IMG/VR virus record: IMGVR_UViG_3300028428_000084
Location: 1 to 45,373 of that record
Source: a virus
Reading direction: 5' to 3' (one strand)
Length of the DNA stretch: 45,373 nucleotides
Shown here: positions 21,514 to 30,045 of the stretch, piece by piece
Layout of the letters: each line of letters opens with the position of its first letter
Numbering within the stretch: the stretch's first letter is position 1
Notes under the pieces: model-generated
The model's input: the letters and a program-made list of their open reading frames with translations, nothing else
Told to the model about the DNA's origin: nothing
The model's database searches: none
Position numbers and translations under genes: made by a program

Positions 21514-22297
21514 GTCCGTGGTGGATAACACCCTACAACAACAGACAGCAGACGCACCTGTGGACTACGGGTACTTAAACGGTAGCTACACTATGGGTGT
21601 AGATGACCCCCAAACTTTACAGGACAATGCAGACGCTGAGGCTTCATCCTCTGTGTCCTCGGAAGAACTAGCCTCTATAGCCTCTAAACTAGGTGTAGAT
21701 GTGGATGCTTTGGCAGGCTTACTCGGCGTAGGACAGCAGCCAGCAGCAGAAGAAACACCCCCAGAGGCAGCACAGGAACCAAAAAAAGAAGAGGAAGAAG
21801 AGGAACCCGAAGACGAGAAGAAGCTTAGAGAACGTCTCCTTTATGTAGATAAGGAGGTTAAACAACTTCTGGGTGTAGGGTTACACGACGTTTACGGGCT
21901 TCTCCAAGAACTACAACAGTTTAAAGCCCAGTATGTAGTAGAGCAGCAGACAAATATTCTAAAACAGGAGTGGGGTGACGACTACCAAACCACCCTTCAA
22001 GAGGTTAAAGGTTACTGGGAAAAACTACCAGCACCTCAGAAAAAGGCACTTGACAACGTTGAGGGAGCTAGACTTATATATGCCCTACTTACAAAAGATA
22101 AGGCTACTAACCAGTCTGCCTCTGTTCGTCAGAACCCTCAGTACATCCGTCAAGGGTCTGTTAAGCCACGTTCGGGGGCTACAGCTAAGTACCGAATGAG
22201 TGAAGTAGTCAAGCTCTCGGAAGCCGAGTATATTCGCATTCAGCCTCAACTAGAGGAAGCCTTCCGTCGTGGGCAAGTTGTTAATGACATTAGATAA
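21497..22297 (+). CDS. Scaffolding protein
   Basis: 266 aa between portal and capsid. Acidic, with a Pro/Glu run (KKEEEEEEPEDEKK) in the middle, helical elsewhere (LLQELQQFKAQYVVEQQTN), and a C-terminus with basic and charged segments (PQLEEAFRRGQVVND) of the kind that contacts capsid protein. It would organise prohead assembly and then leave. The start lies inside the portal gene; the short overlap favours coupled translation. Confidence 0.82.
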   Translation: MQNQNESVVDNTLQQQTADAPVDYGYLNGSYTMGVDDPQTLQDNADAEASSSVSSEELASIASKLGVDVDALAGLLGVGQQPAAEETPPEAAQEPKKEEEEEEPEDEKKLRERLLYVDKEVKQLLGVGLHDVYGLLQELQQFKAQYVVEQQTNILKQEWGDDYQTTLQEVKGYWEKLPAPQKKALDNVEGARLIYALLTKDKATNQSASVRQNPQYIRQGSVKPRSGATAKYRMSEVVKLSEAEYIRIQPQLEEAFRRGQVVNDIR

Positions 22298-22313
22298 TTC
22301 TTAGGAGACAATT

Positions 22314-23324
22314 ATGGGTTTATATGGTTCAGCCCCTCAAGGCGCACCCTTCACTAATGCTACTTCTGGTGTGTTTATCCCAGAGGTATGGTCAACAGAC
22401 GTTATCCGTTACCGAGACGCTAACTTTGCAGCTAAAGAGTTAGTTAGTATGATAAACTTTGCTGGTAATAAAGGGGACACGATTTATATGCCCTTTATCA
22501 GTCGGTTAGCTGTGGAGAGTAAGACCCCCGGAAACCCCGTCACCTACCAGGCACTCTCTGAAAAACGTTGGTCTATGGTAGTTCGACGGTACAAAGACGT
22601 TGCGTTCGCTATTGATAAACTCTTAGAAATTCAAGCTAACGTTAACCTCCGTGCCGAATACACTCGTGAAGCCGGTTATGCTTTAGCTCGTGACTTAGAC
22701 AATGCTGTCTTAGCTGAACGGGCAACCATCAATGGGTTTAATAGTGGTTCTAACGTTGTAACTTCTTCTGTTCCTCTATCGTTCTCAGACATTCTATCTG
22801 CTTACGAAATTCTTTTACAGAATAACATCAATACTAATGAACTCGTTCTGCTGATGTCTCCCCTACAGTGGACTTCCTTAATTAGTGACCCCCTGTTATC
22901 CAACAAAGACTTCACTAAAGGTGGTTCTATTGAGAGTGGGCAACCTCTCTCTCCTCTGGGTATCTCTATGAAGATGTCCACAAACATTGGTTTAAACAGT
23001 ACAACTGGTTACACCAACGGTGAGAATGGTTTAGCTTCTCCCACCCCTGGTATGTCCACTGCACCCTACTTCCCCACGCAGAACCCTGAGTTACGTTCTG
23101 GTAGTAGCGTTACAGCTTCTGCTTTAACAGCGGGCTATCACACAGCTATCTTAGCCCACAAAGACTGGTGTAAGATGGCTATCCAGAAAACTCCTTCCGT
23201 TGACTACGAGTGGTCTGTTGACTACCAAGAACACCACGTTGTACTAACCCAAATTTACGACGTTAAAGTGTTCCGTCCAGACCACGCAGTCATCATAAAC
23301 ACTGACGAGACTGGTGCTGTGTAG
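22314..23324 (+). CDS. Major capsid protein
   Basis: 336 aa, HK97-fold capsid of the podovirus type by length, position after scaffold and segments such as GVFIPEVWSTDVIRYRDANF, DTIYMPFISRL, AIDKLLEIQANVNLRAEYT and YDVKVFRPDHAVII near the end. TTAGGAGACA precedes the ATG with ideal spacing. Codon use favours C-ending codons, consistent with the highest-expressed structural gene. Confidence 0.92.
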   Translation: MGLYGSAPQGAPFTNATSGVFIPEVWSTDVIRYRDANFAAKELVSMINFAGNKGDTIYMPFISRLAVESKTPGNPVTYQALSEKRWSMVVRRYKDVAFAIDKLLEIQANVNLRAEYTREAGYALARDLDNAVLAERATINGFNSGSNVVTSSVPLSFSDILSAYEILLQNNINTNELVLLMSPLQWTSLISDPLLSNKDFTKGGSIESGQPLSPLGISMKMSTNIGLNSTTGYTNGENGLASPTPGMSTAPYFPTQNPELRSGSSVTASALTAGYHTAILAHKDWCKMAIQKTPSVDYEWSVDYQEHHVVLTQIYDVKVFRPDHAVIINTDETGAV

Positions 23325-23347
23325 GGTAGATACGTAGGAGTAAAAGA

Positions 23348-23551
23348 ATGCCAAAGTCATTCCAGTTACGAGAAGGACAACGAAGCAGAAGTAACACTCC
23401 TACTTCTAATACATCTGTTCGTGTAGAAGTAGGGGTTAATGAAGTTGAACTTAGTAAGCGACTAGCTAATCTTGAGGCAGAACTTAAGACTTACATAACA
23501 GATGAGTTCACTAAACTAAAAGCAGAAATTCAAGCTAAAGGAGGGAATTAA
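23348..23551 (+). CDS. Small coiled-coil virion protein
   Basis: 67 aa. Disordered, basic N-terminus (QLREGQRSRSNTPTSNTS), then a charged amphipathic helix (NEVELSKRLANLEAELKTYI, DEFTKLKAEIQAKGG) likely to oligomerise. TAGGAGTA precedes the ATG. Its place between capsid and a decoration-like protein suggests a minor head component. No family recognised. Confidence 0.7.
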   Translation: MPKSFQLREGQRSRSNTPTSNTSVRVEVGVNEVELSKRLANLEAELKTYITDEFTKLKAEIQAKGGN

Positions 23552-23554
23552 ACC

Positions 23555-23989
23555 ATGGCTGCTATCACAGTCACTAAACTGAACCTATTAGGTTCCGAAA
23601 ACAGACAAAAAAACAACAGACCTAGAATTGGGCAGCTAGGTTCTAGTAATTTTACCGCTGTACCGTTTATCGTTAATTCAGGTAATACTGCTGCTACCAG
23701 TACAGACACCTTTACTGTAACTCTTAATGCTAAGACCTGCTTTGTTCTAGTATCCATGTTCTCAACTACGGGAACTATAACTCGGTCTAGTGTCGCACTG
23801 CAAGCTACTGATACCGTTGGTGTTCCTCTCCCCCCGTTAGCTGCTGGTGGTGCTTTCCACTCAGAGCTTCTCCCCGTAGCTGGGGGTGAGACACTGGTTG
23901 TAACCACGGGTACTCTTGCCACAGCAGCAAGCACTATTGTCGTGCATGAGTTCGGTTTACGAGGGGTTCAAGAAATTAACGTAGTGTAA
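23555..23989 (+). CDS. Probable decoration-type virion protein
   Basis: 144 aa, almost entirely beta-like, rich in Thr/Val/Ala (TDTFTVTLNAKTCFVLVSMF, GGETLVVTTGTLATAAST). N-terminal tail MAAITVTKLNLLGSENRQKN. GGAGGGAATTAAACC precedes the ATG. Likely an outer capsid decoration or head-fibre base protein by position and composition; similar in style to the 170-aa protein at 17191-17703. Confidence 0.6.
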   Translation: MAAITVTKLNLLGSENRQKNNRPRIGQLGSSNFTAVPFIVNSGNTAATSTDTFTVTLNAKTCFVLVSMFSTTGTITRSSVALQATDTVGVPLPPLAAGGAFHSELLPVAGGETLVVTTGTLATAASTIVVHEFGLRGVQEINVV

Positions 23990-24025
23990 ACCTATCGGAG
24001 AGGATAAACACCTCTCCATCTTACT

Positions 24026-24325
24026 ATGAATAGACGTAATTTTCAGCATGGACTTTATCCCATTGGCGCACATTCAGAACTCACAACTTCCGGTTCTGTT
24101 CAGACACTAACCAGACCTTCCGGTGCTGACGGGATAATTATTCAAAACGTTGGCTCGGCTATACTCCTCTACACGCTAGACGAAAGTAACCCCGATGCTG
24201 ATACTGGGTTTAGGCTTTACGCTAGTAGTTATGAATTAAGGATAGACCTTAATGAACTAGACATTAAAGTATGGTTAGTTAGTGGGGCTGTCTTACAATA
24301 CCAGTGGTTTAGATACTTGGGGTGA
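24026..24325 (+). CDS. Small virion protein
   Basis: 99 aa: YPIGAHSELTTSGSVQTLTR, then ADGIIIQNVGSAILLYTLDE and DTGFRLYASSYELRIDLNEL. This pattern, a beta sandwich with GADGIIIQ and FRLYAS, is common in small phage proteins near tail or head-completion genes, often of unknown role. No clear Shine-Dalgarno directly before the ATG. The gene ends 8 bases before the next ATG. Confidence 0.65.
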   Translation: MNRRNFQHGLYPIGAHSELTTSGSVQTLTRPSGADGIIIQNVGSAILLYTLDESNPDADTGFRLYASSYELRIDLNELDIKVWLVSGAVLQYQWFRYLG

Positions 24326-24332
24326 GTGTCCT

Positions 24333-24707
24333 ATGTTTATGATGAAAGTAACCTCAGAGGTTGCAGATATGCGAGAACTTTCTATGCTGTGCATGGATTG
24401 GGTATCAGGTGTACCGAGAGAGGAGAGAGAAACTAAGTTCCTATTTTATGCACCGAACACAAAGACAGCCTTTATCCATTCTGATATTTGGGACAAAACA
24501 ATTACCAAACTCAGTAAAGCAAACACAGAGGCACTTAACAAAGTTAGCCCTGTGTATGCCGGCTTGGCTAGAGTTGTAGATGATAGCCCTTCAATAACTT
24601 TAAAAACCCTATATGCAGATTTAAACAGTGCCTCTGATGGTAAGGTTTTTACAGATAAGATTGATAACCTTGATGGTTCGTTTACATACCCAGAAGAGGA
24701 ACAATGA
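24333..24707 (+). CDS. Hypothetical minor structural protein
   Basis: About 124 aa from the ATG at 24333 (MFMMKVTSEVADMREL); the open frame reaches further upstream only inside the preceding gene. Contains KFLFYAPNTKTAFIHSDIW and ITLKTLYADLNSASDGKVF. Mixed alpha/beta, no family recognised. It overlaps the following surface-protein gene by 4 bases (ATGA), so it may be a chaperone or base for it. Confidence 0.6.
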   Translation: MFMMKVTSEVADMRELSMLCMDWVSGVPREERETKFLFYAPNTKTAFIHSDIWDKTITKLSKANTEALNKVSPVYAGLARVVDDSPSITLKTLYADLNSASDGKVFTDKIDNLDGSFTYPEEEQ

Positions 24708-25606
24708 GAACCTTGAGAAAAATTGGTGAGCCTGGTATAATTCAAAACACAGCATCCCAGTTACTTCTGGACACCGGGGGTTTAACTGGAGCATTTGGGG
24801 CATACTCCCTAAGAAAACTTAGAAGTGCTTACTCTGGTAACTGTGTACGTGTTAGGAGGGCTGGTGATAATGTAGAGGCTCAAATTGGCTTCTCTAATAA
24901 CTGGATAGATAAGGCTGCTTTAGATGCACATTGTACGACAAATGATGGTTTTGTTGCGGCTTTTTTTGACCAGTCAGGTAACGGGAACAATCTAGCGCAG
25001 CCCAACGCCCCTCTACAGTTTAAAATTTGGAATGGTTCTACACGAGACTGGGTGGCTACAATAGACGGCAGACCTATCATAGCCCCTCTAGTCACTAACG
25101 GGGTTTATGCTCTGACCGTTATCCCAACAGAAACAACAGCTATGTCTATTTGTTGTATAAGTGGGTGTTTTGGCGCAGTAGCTCCTACGTCTGCACTCCG
25201 AACTGTATATGGGGGTGGAGGCTCACTCTCTGGTATTTACTTCCCTAATCGGGGGTATGACCCAGAAGTACATGAAATACAAACTCCTGCTCAAACTGAC
25301 TTTGTTACAGGGGTTGCACCAGCACTAAACACAAGTTACGTCACTGGATGGTCTGCTACCGCCGGTAGTCCTGCCACAACCAGAGTTAGGTTTAACGGGG
25401 TCACACATCTATCTACAGCAGTACCCTACGCAGTAAACGGTTCTCTTGGTGGGATAGTCATAGGTGGTAGTGGAAGGTTTACCAGTGCGAACCACTCATT
25501 CCAAGAGGCTATCTGGTGGCTAAGGGACATTGGTGATGTCGGTCTATCCCTCTATGCTGGTAATTGTCTCTCAAGTTCACAGTACGGGAATGTAAGCTAT
25601 GTCTAG
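24704..25606 (+). CDS. Surface protein with arabinofuranosidase-B-like (jelly-roll) domain
   Basis: 300 aa. GAFGAYSLRKLRSAYSGNCV, VRVRRAGDNVEAQIGF, FVAAFFDQSGNGNNLAQPNA and ATIDGRPIIAP match the concanavalin-like catalytic fold of alpha-L-arabinofuranosidase B as reused in many phage head-fibre and tail proteins. It probably binds or trims surface polysaccharide, relevant for a sheathed or mucilaginous host. The C-terminal part (FTSANHSFQEAIWWLRDIGD) is the usual last strand region. Activity cannot be asserted. It overlaps tail tubular protein A by 8 bases. Confidence 0.75.
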   Translation: MRTLRKIGEPGIIQNTASQLLLDTGGLTGAFGAYSLRKLRSAYSGNCVRVRRAGDNVEAQIGFSNNWIDKAALDAHCTTNDGFVAAFFDQSGNGNNLAQPNAPLQFKIWNGSTRDWVATIDGRPIIAPLVTNGVYALTVIPTETTAMSICCISGCFGAVAPTSALRTVYGGGGSLSGIYFPNRGYDPEVHEIQTPAQTDFVTGVAPALNTSYVTGWSATAGSPATTRVRFNGVTHLSTAVPYAVNGSLGGIVIGGSGRFTSANHSFQEAIWWLRDIGDVGLSLYAGNCLSSSQYGNVSYV

Positions 25607-26321
25607 AACTTTACTAACCTCTATAAACAACGTCCTAAACCTAGTTGGGGAAAGGTCTATAACCAGTTCAACCACAGGTATCTTAGGGAGTCTAACAAAG
25701 CAGTGCATAACCCAGGCTATATCTGAGGTCTGTCAGGCTGCCAAATGGGAATGCTTACGGGAACGGGCTACAAGTCCTACATGGACAACCTGTACTGCTA
25801 CCCTGTCGTCTAGCGTGTACCAAATACTTGGTGTTTACTGGTACACATCTCCTACCGGGACAGCAGAAACAGCCTTTGACTACCCCACTGTGTCTCTAGA
25901 CTACGTGACCCCACAAGAGTTTGATAGCTTCTACCTGTACCCTTACTCAGACACGAGTAACCGTCCCAGTGTCTGGACTAAAGATGACTACCACAAAGTT
26001 AAGGTCAACCCGTACCCTACCAGTGCTGGTGAGAGAGCTAAAGTTATCTTTGATGTGTTTGTGTTCCCGTCTTTACCGGCAGCTGATAGTACCAACTGGT
26101 CAACTCCTGACTTCTTTACAGACCTCTTAGAGTTGAAAGCAGCAGCTAATCTATCCATGTCTCACATTCAGGACAGCACTATGTTTCAGAGCCTAATGAT
26201 GAGATACACTAACCTCTTTAAAGATATAAGCAGAAACAACAACCAAATAGGAGACACAGGGTACACAATGTACCGGAACAACAGAACTAGAAATAGAGGT
26301 ATTAACTATGGTCGCAGGTAA
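25599..26321 (+). CDS. Tail tubular protein A (T7 gp11-like)
   Basis: 240 aa. INNVLNLVGERSI at the N-terminus, AISEVCQAAKWECLRERATS, then YVTPQEFDSFYLYPYSD and LLELKAAANLSMSHIQD are typical of podovirus gatekeeper/tail tubular A proteins, which form the ring between portal and nozzle. Size and order (directly before tail tubular B) agree. The Arg/Asn-rich C-terminus overlaps the next gene by 14 bases. Confidence 0.88.
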   Translation: MSRTLLTSINNVLNLVGERSITSSTTGILGSLTKQCITQAISEVCQAAKWECLRERATSPTWTTCTATLSSSVYQILGVYWYTSPTGTAETAFDYPTVSLDYVTPQEFDSFYLYPYSDTSNRPSVWTKDDYHKVKVNPYPTSAGERAKVIFDVFVFPSLPAADSTNWSTPDFFTDLLELKAAANLSMSHIQDSTMFQSLMMRYTNLFKDISRNNNQIGDTGYTMYRNNRTRNRGINYGRR

Positions 26322-29300
26322 TAACACAAATGACTATTATGGTCTAGTCAACCCTGCTAGTGAGTCTGATAATGGTGACTTAGTGACTACAGTTATCGGG
26401 GGACTAAACACAGAGTCTAACCCTATGGGTATGCCTACTGGAGACTCCCCTGATATGTTAAATATTCAGATAAGCCCAGCAGGTACTCTAACTAAGCGTC
26501 CCGGAACTATAATTAGAGATGAGTCTCTATATAGTAATACTGCTGCTGCCCCTAAAGGTAATGGTTTAGTAAGCCTAAATATAGCTAATGGACACACAAT
26601 TATAGTAGGTAAGGTTGGTAGAGACTTACTTTGTGAACTTGTGTGTTTCCATGAGAAGATGGGTAGAAGTAACCTAACATATCCACGTCTAGTTTTTGAA
26701 GACATATGGACAGCAGATGCTACTTTAAAACCTAGTTTTACTGTAGTGCCTTCCGCTATACCTAGAGTGCTTATAGCTACGGGAAACAATACAGTAGTTG
26801 AGTGTGTAGTCTATACTAAAACTATAACTGTGTCTTCACCTACATCAAGTGTAGCTATAGAAGACAAACCCTTTGCTGAAATACCCACTTTTTTACTACT
26901 GGATGCGGGTAGGTCTAATACTGTAGATGTAGAAACCATCCTATTTATACCTAACTACGTTACAGATGAAGAGAACTGGGTAGTGTATAGAGCGAACACT
27001 AAGTCAACAACCACGAACACAGTTACGTTCTCTAGTGGTTTTAGGTCTGTCATGTCAACGGGTGCTTATGGTAATCTACCTGCTGGCTCATACACCGTTC
27101 TCCGGTTCGGCTGGGTAATGTGGACTGAGAGCATTATGATAGATGCAAGTCAAGCAACTCAACCTCTCCTACTCTCTCCTGATTCTTACGCTATACTGGT
27201 TCCAGAAGAACAGGGTAGAAATGCTGCTGAGGATAGACGACTTAACGCCGGGGTTTCTGGGGCGTTTAGGTACAGTCCTTTCTCCTTATCAAGAACTAAC
27301 GATACCGAAGCCACTCAACAATGGTTCGCCCCTTTTAGCCAATTTCCAGATACTGGCGTTGGTGCTACTGAGTGCATCTTTGCAGTATCCGAAACCCAGG
27401 TGTACACAGAGACTATTACTGACCCTATAGAGGAAAAATGGTTCCCAGTTGGTGATACCTATGTTATTCCAAGAGACTTGTCTTCGCTGTCGTCTAATAC
27501 TTTCTATCTTCACAGGCACTACCGAAATTGGTTACACAACAACGCTGGTCTAATGGACTCCAGGGATGTAAGGTGTACTTTTAACCCCTACACAAGTGAG
27601 GAAGTAAACCTAGCATTACTAACCAGCTACACCGATGGCTACACCTTCCCCCAAACACCAGATAGACCCAACCCTACCAGCTGGCTTACAGGTACAAAAA
27701 GTTACGCTGCTTCTGTAGATGCTTTGTGGTTCACACCAGCTAAGGCAAACACCACGGACTATAACTATTGGGCTTTTACAGGGTCATATCCGTTGGGCTT
27801 ACCATCTGGGTATGGTTCCCTCTCAAACTACATTTCTTTTGTGTCTCACTCTTACATTGGAGATGAGAACACAGTAGATGATGCAGGTACTGGGGGAACT
27901 GGTTATACTGACCACGGGAAAGTTAGGTTTAGAAACAAGTCTAAAGTACCTGTAGGTGGTCTTTATGAGTTTTCAACATTCTCTGATGATACCTCCACTA
28001 GAGACTTCGGAAGGCTAGTATCTTACTTCCAAAACAGAATAGTTTTATCGGGGTTCTCTAAATACCCTAACTTACTTGCCTTCTCTAACTCAAGTTATGA
28101 GTATGAGTGGGATGTAGGAGGTAACTTGCTTGCTTCAAACCGTAATTTCCAAACGTGGTACAGTGACCCCAACTTAGCGTTCAACCCTCTACAGGTACAG
28201 ATAAGCACCGATAGTGGAGAGTACATAACAGCTTTACTACCTGCGGAAAATACTCTTCTAGTGTTCACAAATAGAAGCGTCCATATAGTAACGTCAACGG
28301 AGAACTCAGGGTATGTAACTCCAACAAGCTACGTAACTTCAAAGTTACTGGACATTGGGAGTTTTAATCAGAACACCGTAGCAACCACAGAAGCGGGTAT
28401 AGTGTTTCTATCTAAGTCTGGTTTATACCTTCTAGTTCCATCTACAGATACAACGGGAAGATACACACCTATCCCTTTATCTAGTAAGGTTAAACGGATA
28501 TTCAATGATATGAGCCTAGAAGCTACAAGCAACCATTGGATAACCGTTGATAAAGACCAAGTGCTTTACGTCGGTATATGCACTCAAGGCTCGAACGTAG
28601 CTACGAGACTACTTACTTTTGATATGAGACTACGGGCATGGTCTGAGTATGCTACATCTAATGGTTTCTGGTTCTCTACAATGGGGTTATGTCTCCCATC
28701 GGGAAGAGTGTTCGTTGACTTTATAACCAGCACTAACTTACTTCTAGGGACAGCAGGTAGTACACACTTACTTGTAGAGTTCTCTAAGTACGCTAAGTTA
28801 GACTTTGTGGTAAGTAAGACCGGCGCAACGTCGTACTCGTCTATTTCACCAATACCCAGTTTTGTTGCTGCTCTACCCTATAATGCTTCCCAACAGTTCT
28901 ATAATTATGACCTTAGAACAGTGAACTCTACCAATGTACTAAGAACAATAGACATTTACGATGTAGTTGACTCTGTTTCCACTTTAAATGGTGGTACTCA
29001 GGAGGCAAGACCAATAGACCCTAGAACCTCTCTTTACCCTGTGTACGCTAACGTGGACAACGTATGGGTGGACTGGAACTCCGGTATATCCGGTATTAAT
29101 GCTGCTTCAAAGGTTTTACTAGGTTCTGGGTTCCCTGTATGGGTAAGGTCAGCAGTAATAACCCGTGCGTATATGTCCGGGGTTAGACAGGATAACCATA
29201 GTAAACGGTACTCCCACTGTATTCTACACTTTAGGAACCCTGACAACTCCCAGTTCATACTTTCTGACTTAAACACTGCTGCGAGCCAAGCAGCCTCTAC

Positions 29301-29604
29301 AATTGTGGATAAGTACAAAACCACATATGACGCTAACCTGTCACTAATTTTTGATGGTTCACACGCAACTACACAGTACCTCGTGTACGACAATACGACT
29401 AACGTAGATACCTATGGTTCACTAACCTTACCTAAAATACGGAGAGACACAACGAGTAGGATAGTCTTACCTTTTCTTGGTGTTAACCATTCAGCGCAAA
29501 TTTGTGTGTTTTCTTACGGATACCACGAATTTGAGCTTATAGGGTATCAGTTAATATCTAGGAGGGTAGGTAGTAAACACAGAAGCTGGCAGGACTTGTA
29601 CTAA
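26308..29604 (+). CDS. Tail tubular protein B (T7 gp12-like nozzle)
   Basis: 1098 aa. The family start is clear: TTVIGGLNTESNPMGMPTGD, SPDMLNIQISPAGTLTKRPG. Beta-propeller-like segments follow (for example GRLVSYFQNRIVLSGFSKYP, TALLPAENTLLVFTNRSVHI, IVFLSKSGLYLLVPS). It builds the tail nozzle and contacts the host surface. It is longer than T7 gp12 (about 794 aa), and the extra ~300 residues in the C-terminal part may carry host-binding loops, since I see no separate long tail fibre. Confidence 0.88.
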   Translation: MVAGNNTNDYYGLVNPASESDNGDLVTTVIGGLNTESNPMGMPTGDSPDMLNIQISPAGTLTKRPGTIIRDESLYSNTAAAPKGNGLVSLNIANGHTIIVGKVGRDLLCELVCFHEKMGRSNLTYPRLVFEDIWTADATLKPSFTVVPSAIPRVLIATGNNTVVECVVYTKTITVSSPTSSVAIEDKPFAEIPTFLLLDAGRSNTVDVETILFIPNYVTDEENWVVYRANTKSTTTNTVTFSSGFRSVMSTGAYGNLPAGSYTVLRFGWVMWTESIMIDASQATQPLLLSPDSYAILVPEEQGRNAAEDRRLNAGVSGAFRYSPFSLSRTNDTEATQQWFAPFSQFPDTGVGATECIFAVSETQVYTETITDPIEEKWFPVGDTYVIPRDLSSLSSNTFYLHRHYRNWLHNNAGLMDSRDVRCTFNPYTSEEVNLALLTSYTDGYTFPQTPDRPNPTSWLTGTKSYAASVDALWFTPAKANTTDYNYWAFTGSYPLGLPSGYGSLSNYISFVSHSYIGDENTVDDAGTGGTGYTDHGKVRFRNKSKVPVGGLYEFSTFSDDTSTRDFGRLVSYFQNRIVLSGFSKYPNLLAFSNSSYEYEWDVGGNLLASNRNFQTWYSDPNLAFNPLQVQISTDSGEYITALLPAENTLLVFTNRSVHIVTSTENSGYVTPTSYVTSKLLDIGSFNQNTVATTEAGIVFLSKSGLYLLVPSTDTTGRYTPIPLSSKVKRIFNDMSLEATSNHWITVDKDQVLYVGICTQGSNVATRLLTFDMRLRAWSEYATSNGFWFSTMGLCLPSGRVFVDFITSTNLLLGTAGSTHLLVEFSKYAKLDFVVSKTGATSYSSISPIPSFVAALPYNASQQFYNYDLRTVNSTNVLRTIDIYDVVDSVSTLNGGTQEARPIDPRTSLYPVYANVDNVWVDWNSGISGINAASKVLLGSGFPVWVRSAVITRAYMSGVRQDNHSKRYSHCILHFRNPDNSQFILSDLNTAASQAASTIVDKYKTTYDANLSLIFDGSHATTQYLVYDNTTNVDTYGSLTLPKIRRDTTSRIVLPFLGVNHSAQICVFSYGYHEFELIGYQLISRRVGSKHRSWQDLY

Positions 29605-29605
29605 T

Positions 29606-29935
29606 ATGACGACAGAAGATGGTAAAGATGATAAACTGAAAAGGGTTACAGCGTTGATAACTGCTGTACTCTTTGCTATAGCCACAGCACTAGGAATACC
29701 CATATCAGAGGATGCAGGACGGAAAAGGAGTAGTATCAGCCTATCCCTATCAGATGACTGTGAGACAGAGGTAAAGGACATCCCTATTTACGGGGATATA
29801 TCCGAACCATGTGAGAAAGAACTTACGAATTTACTCAGAAGACTAAATTATATTGAGAACAGCCTACGTAAGGATGAGAGGGGAGAAGATATTGAGGACA
29901 ATCAGCGTAAGGATGAGGGAGCAGAAGAAAACTAA
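29606..29935 (+). CDS. Single-pass membrane protein with acidic coiled-coil tail
   Basis: 109 aa. Hydrophobic segment ALITAVLFAIATALGIPI at about residues 16-33, then a soluble acidic region with DLLRRLNYIENSLRK-like helix (here TNLLRRLNYIENSLRK) and a repeated KDERGE / KDEGAE end from a duplicated GTAAGGATGAG. One membrane helix plus a helix suits a holin, an inner spanin or a virion membrane-tunnel accessory. It follows the nozzle gene with a 1-base gap and is coupled to the next small gene by TAATG. Confidence 0.6.
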   Translation: MTTEDGKDDKLKRVTALITAVLFAIATALGIPISEDAGRKRSSISLSLSDDCETEVKDIPIYGDISEPCEKELTNLLRRLNYIENSLRKDERGEDIEDNQRKDEGAEEN

Positions 29936-30045
29936 TGCTAGAGTTAATTTATGCTGTCTTTGTGTTTGTTTTAAGTCACACAAAGACTAACGTTCGGTTA
30001 CAACGAGAACTAGGAGATAAAACGTCATGGGTGCTTTACCAGTAG
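29935..30045 (+). CDS. 36-aa small protein with hydrophobic N-terminus
   Basis: A short frame beginning at the TAATG overlap with the preceding gene: MLELIYAVFVFVLSHTK, then TNVRLQRELGDKTSWVLYQ. Hydrophobic anchor followed by a charged tail. It overlaps the 711-aa gene by 19 bases in another frame. It could be the partner of the preceding membrane protein, as in spanin or holin pairs. Gene status rests on the coupling and composition. Confidence 0.45.
   Translation: MLELIYAVFVFVLSHTKTNVRLQRELGDKTSWVLYQ

Noticed and set aside
21150-21557. Minus-strand frame over the portal C-terminus
   Set aside because: Mirror of the Pro/Ala-rich coding sequence of the portal; no ribosome site or independent signal.
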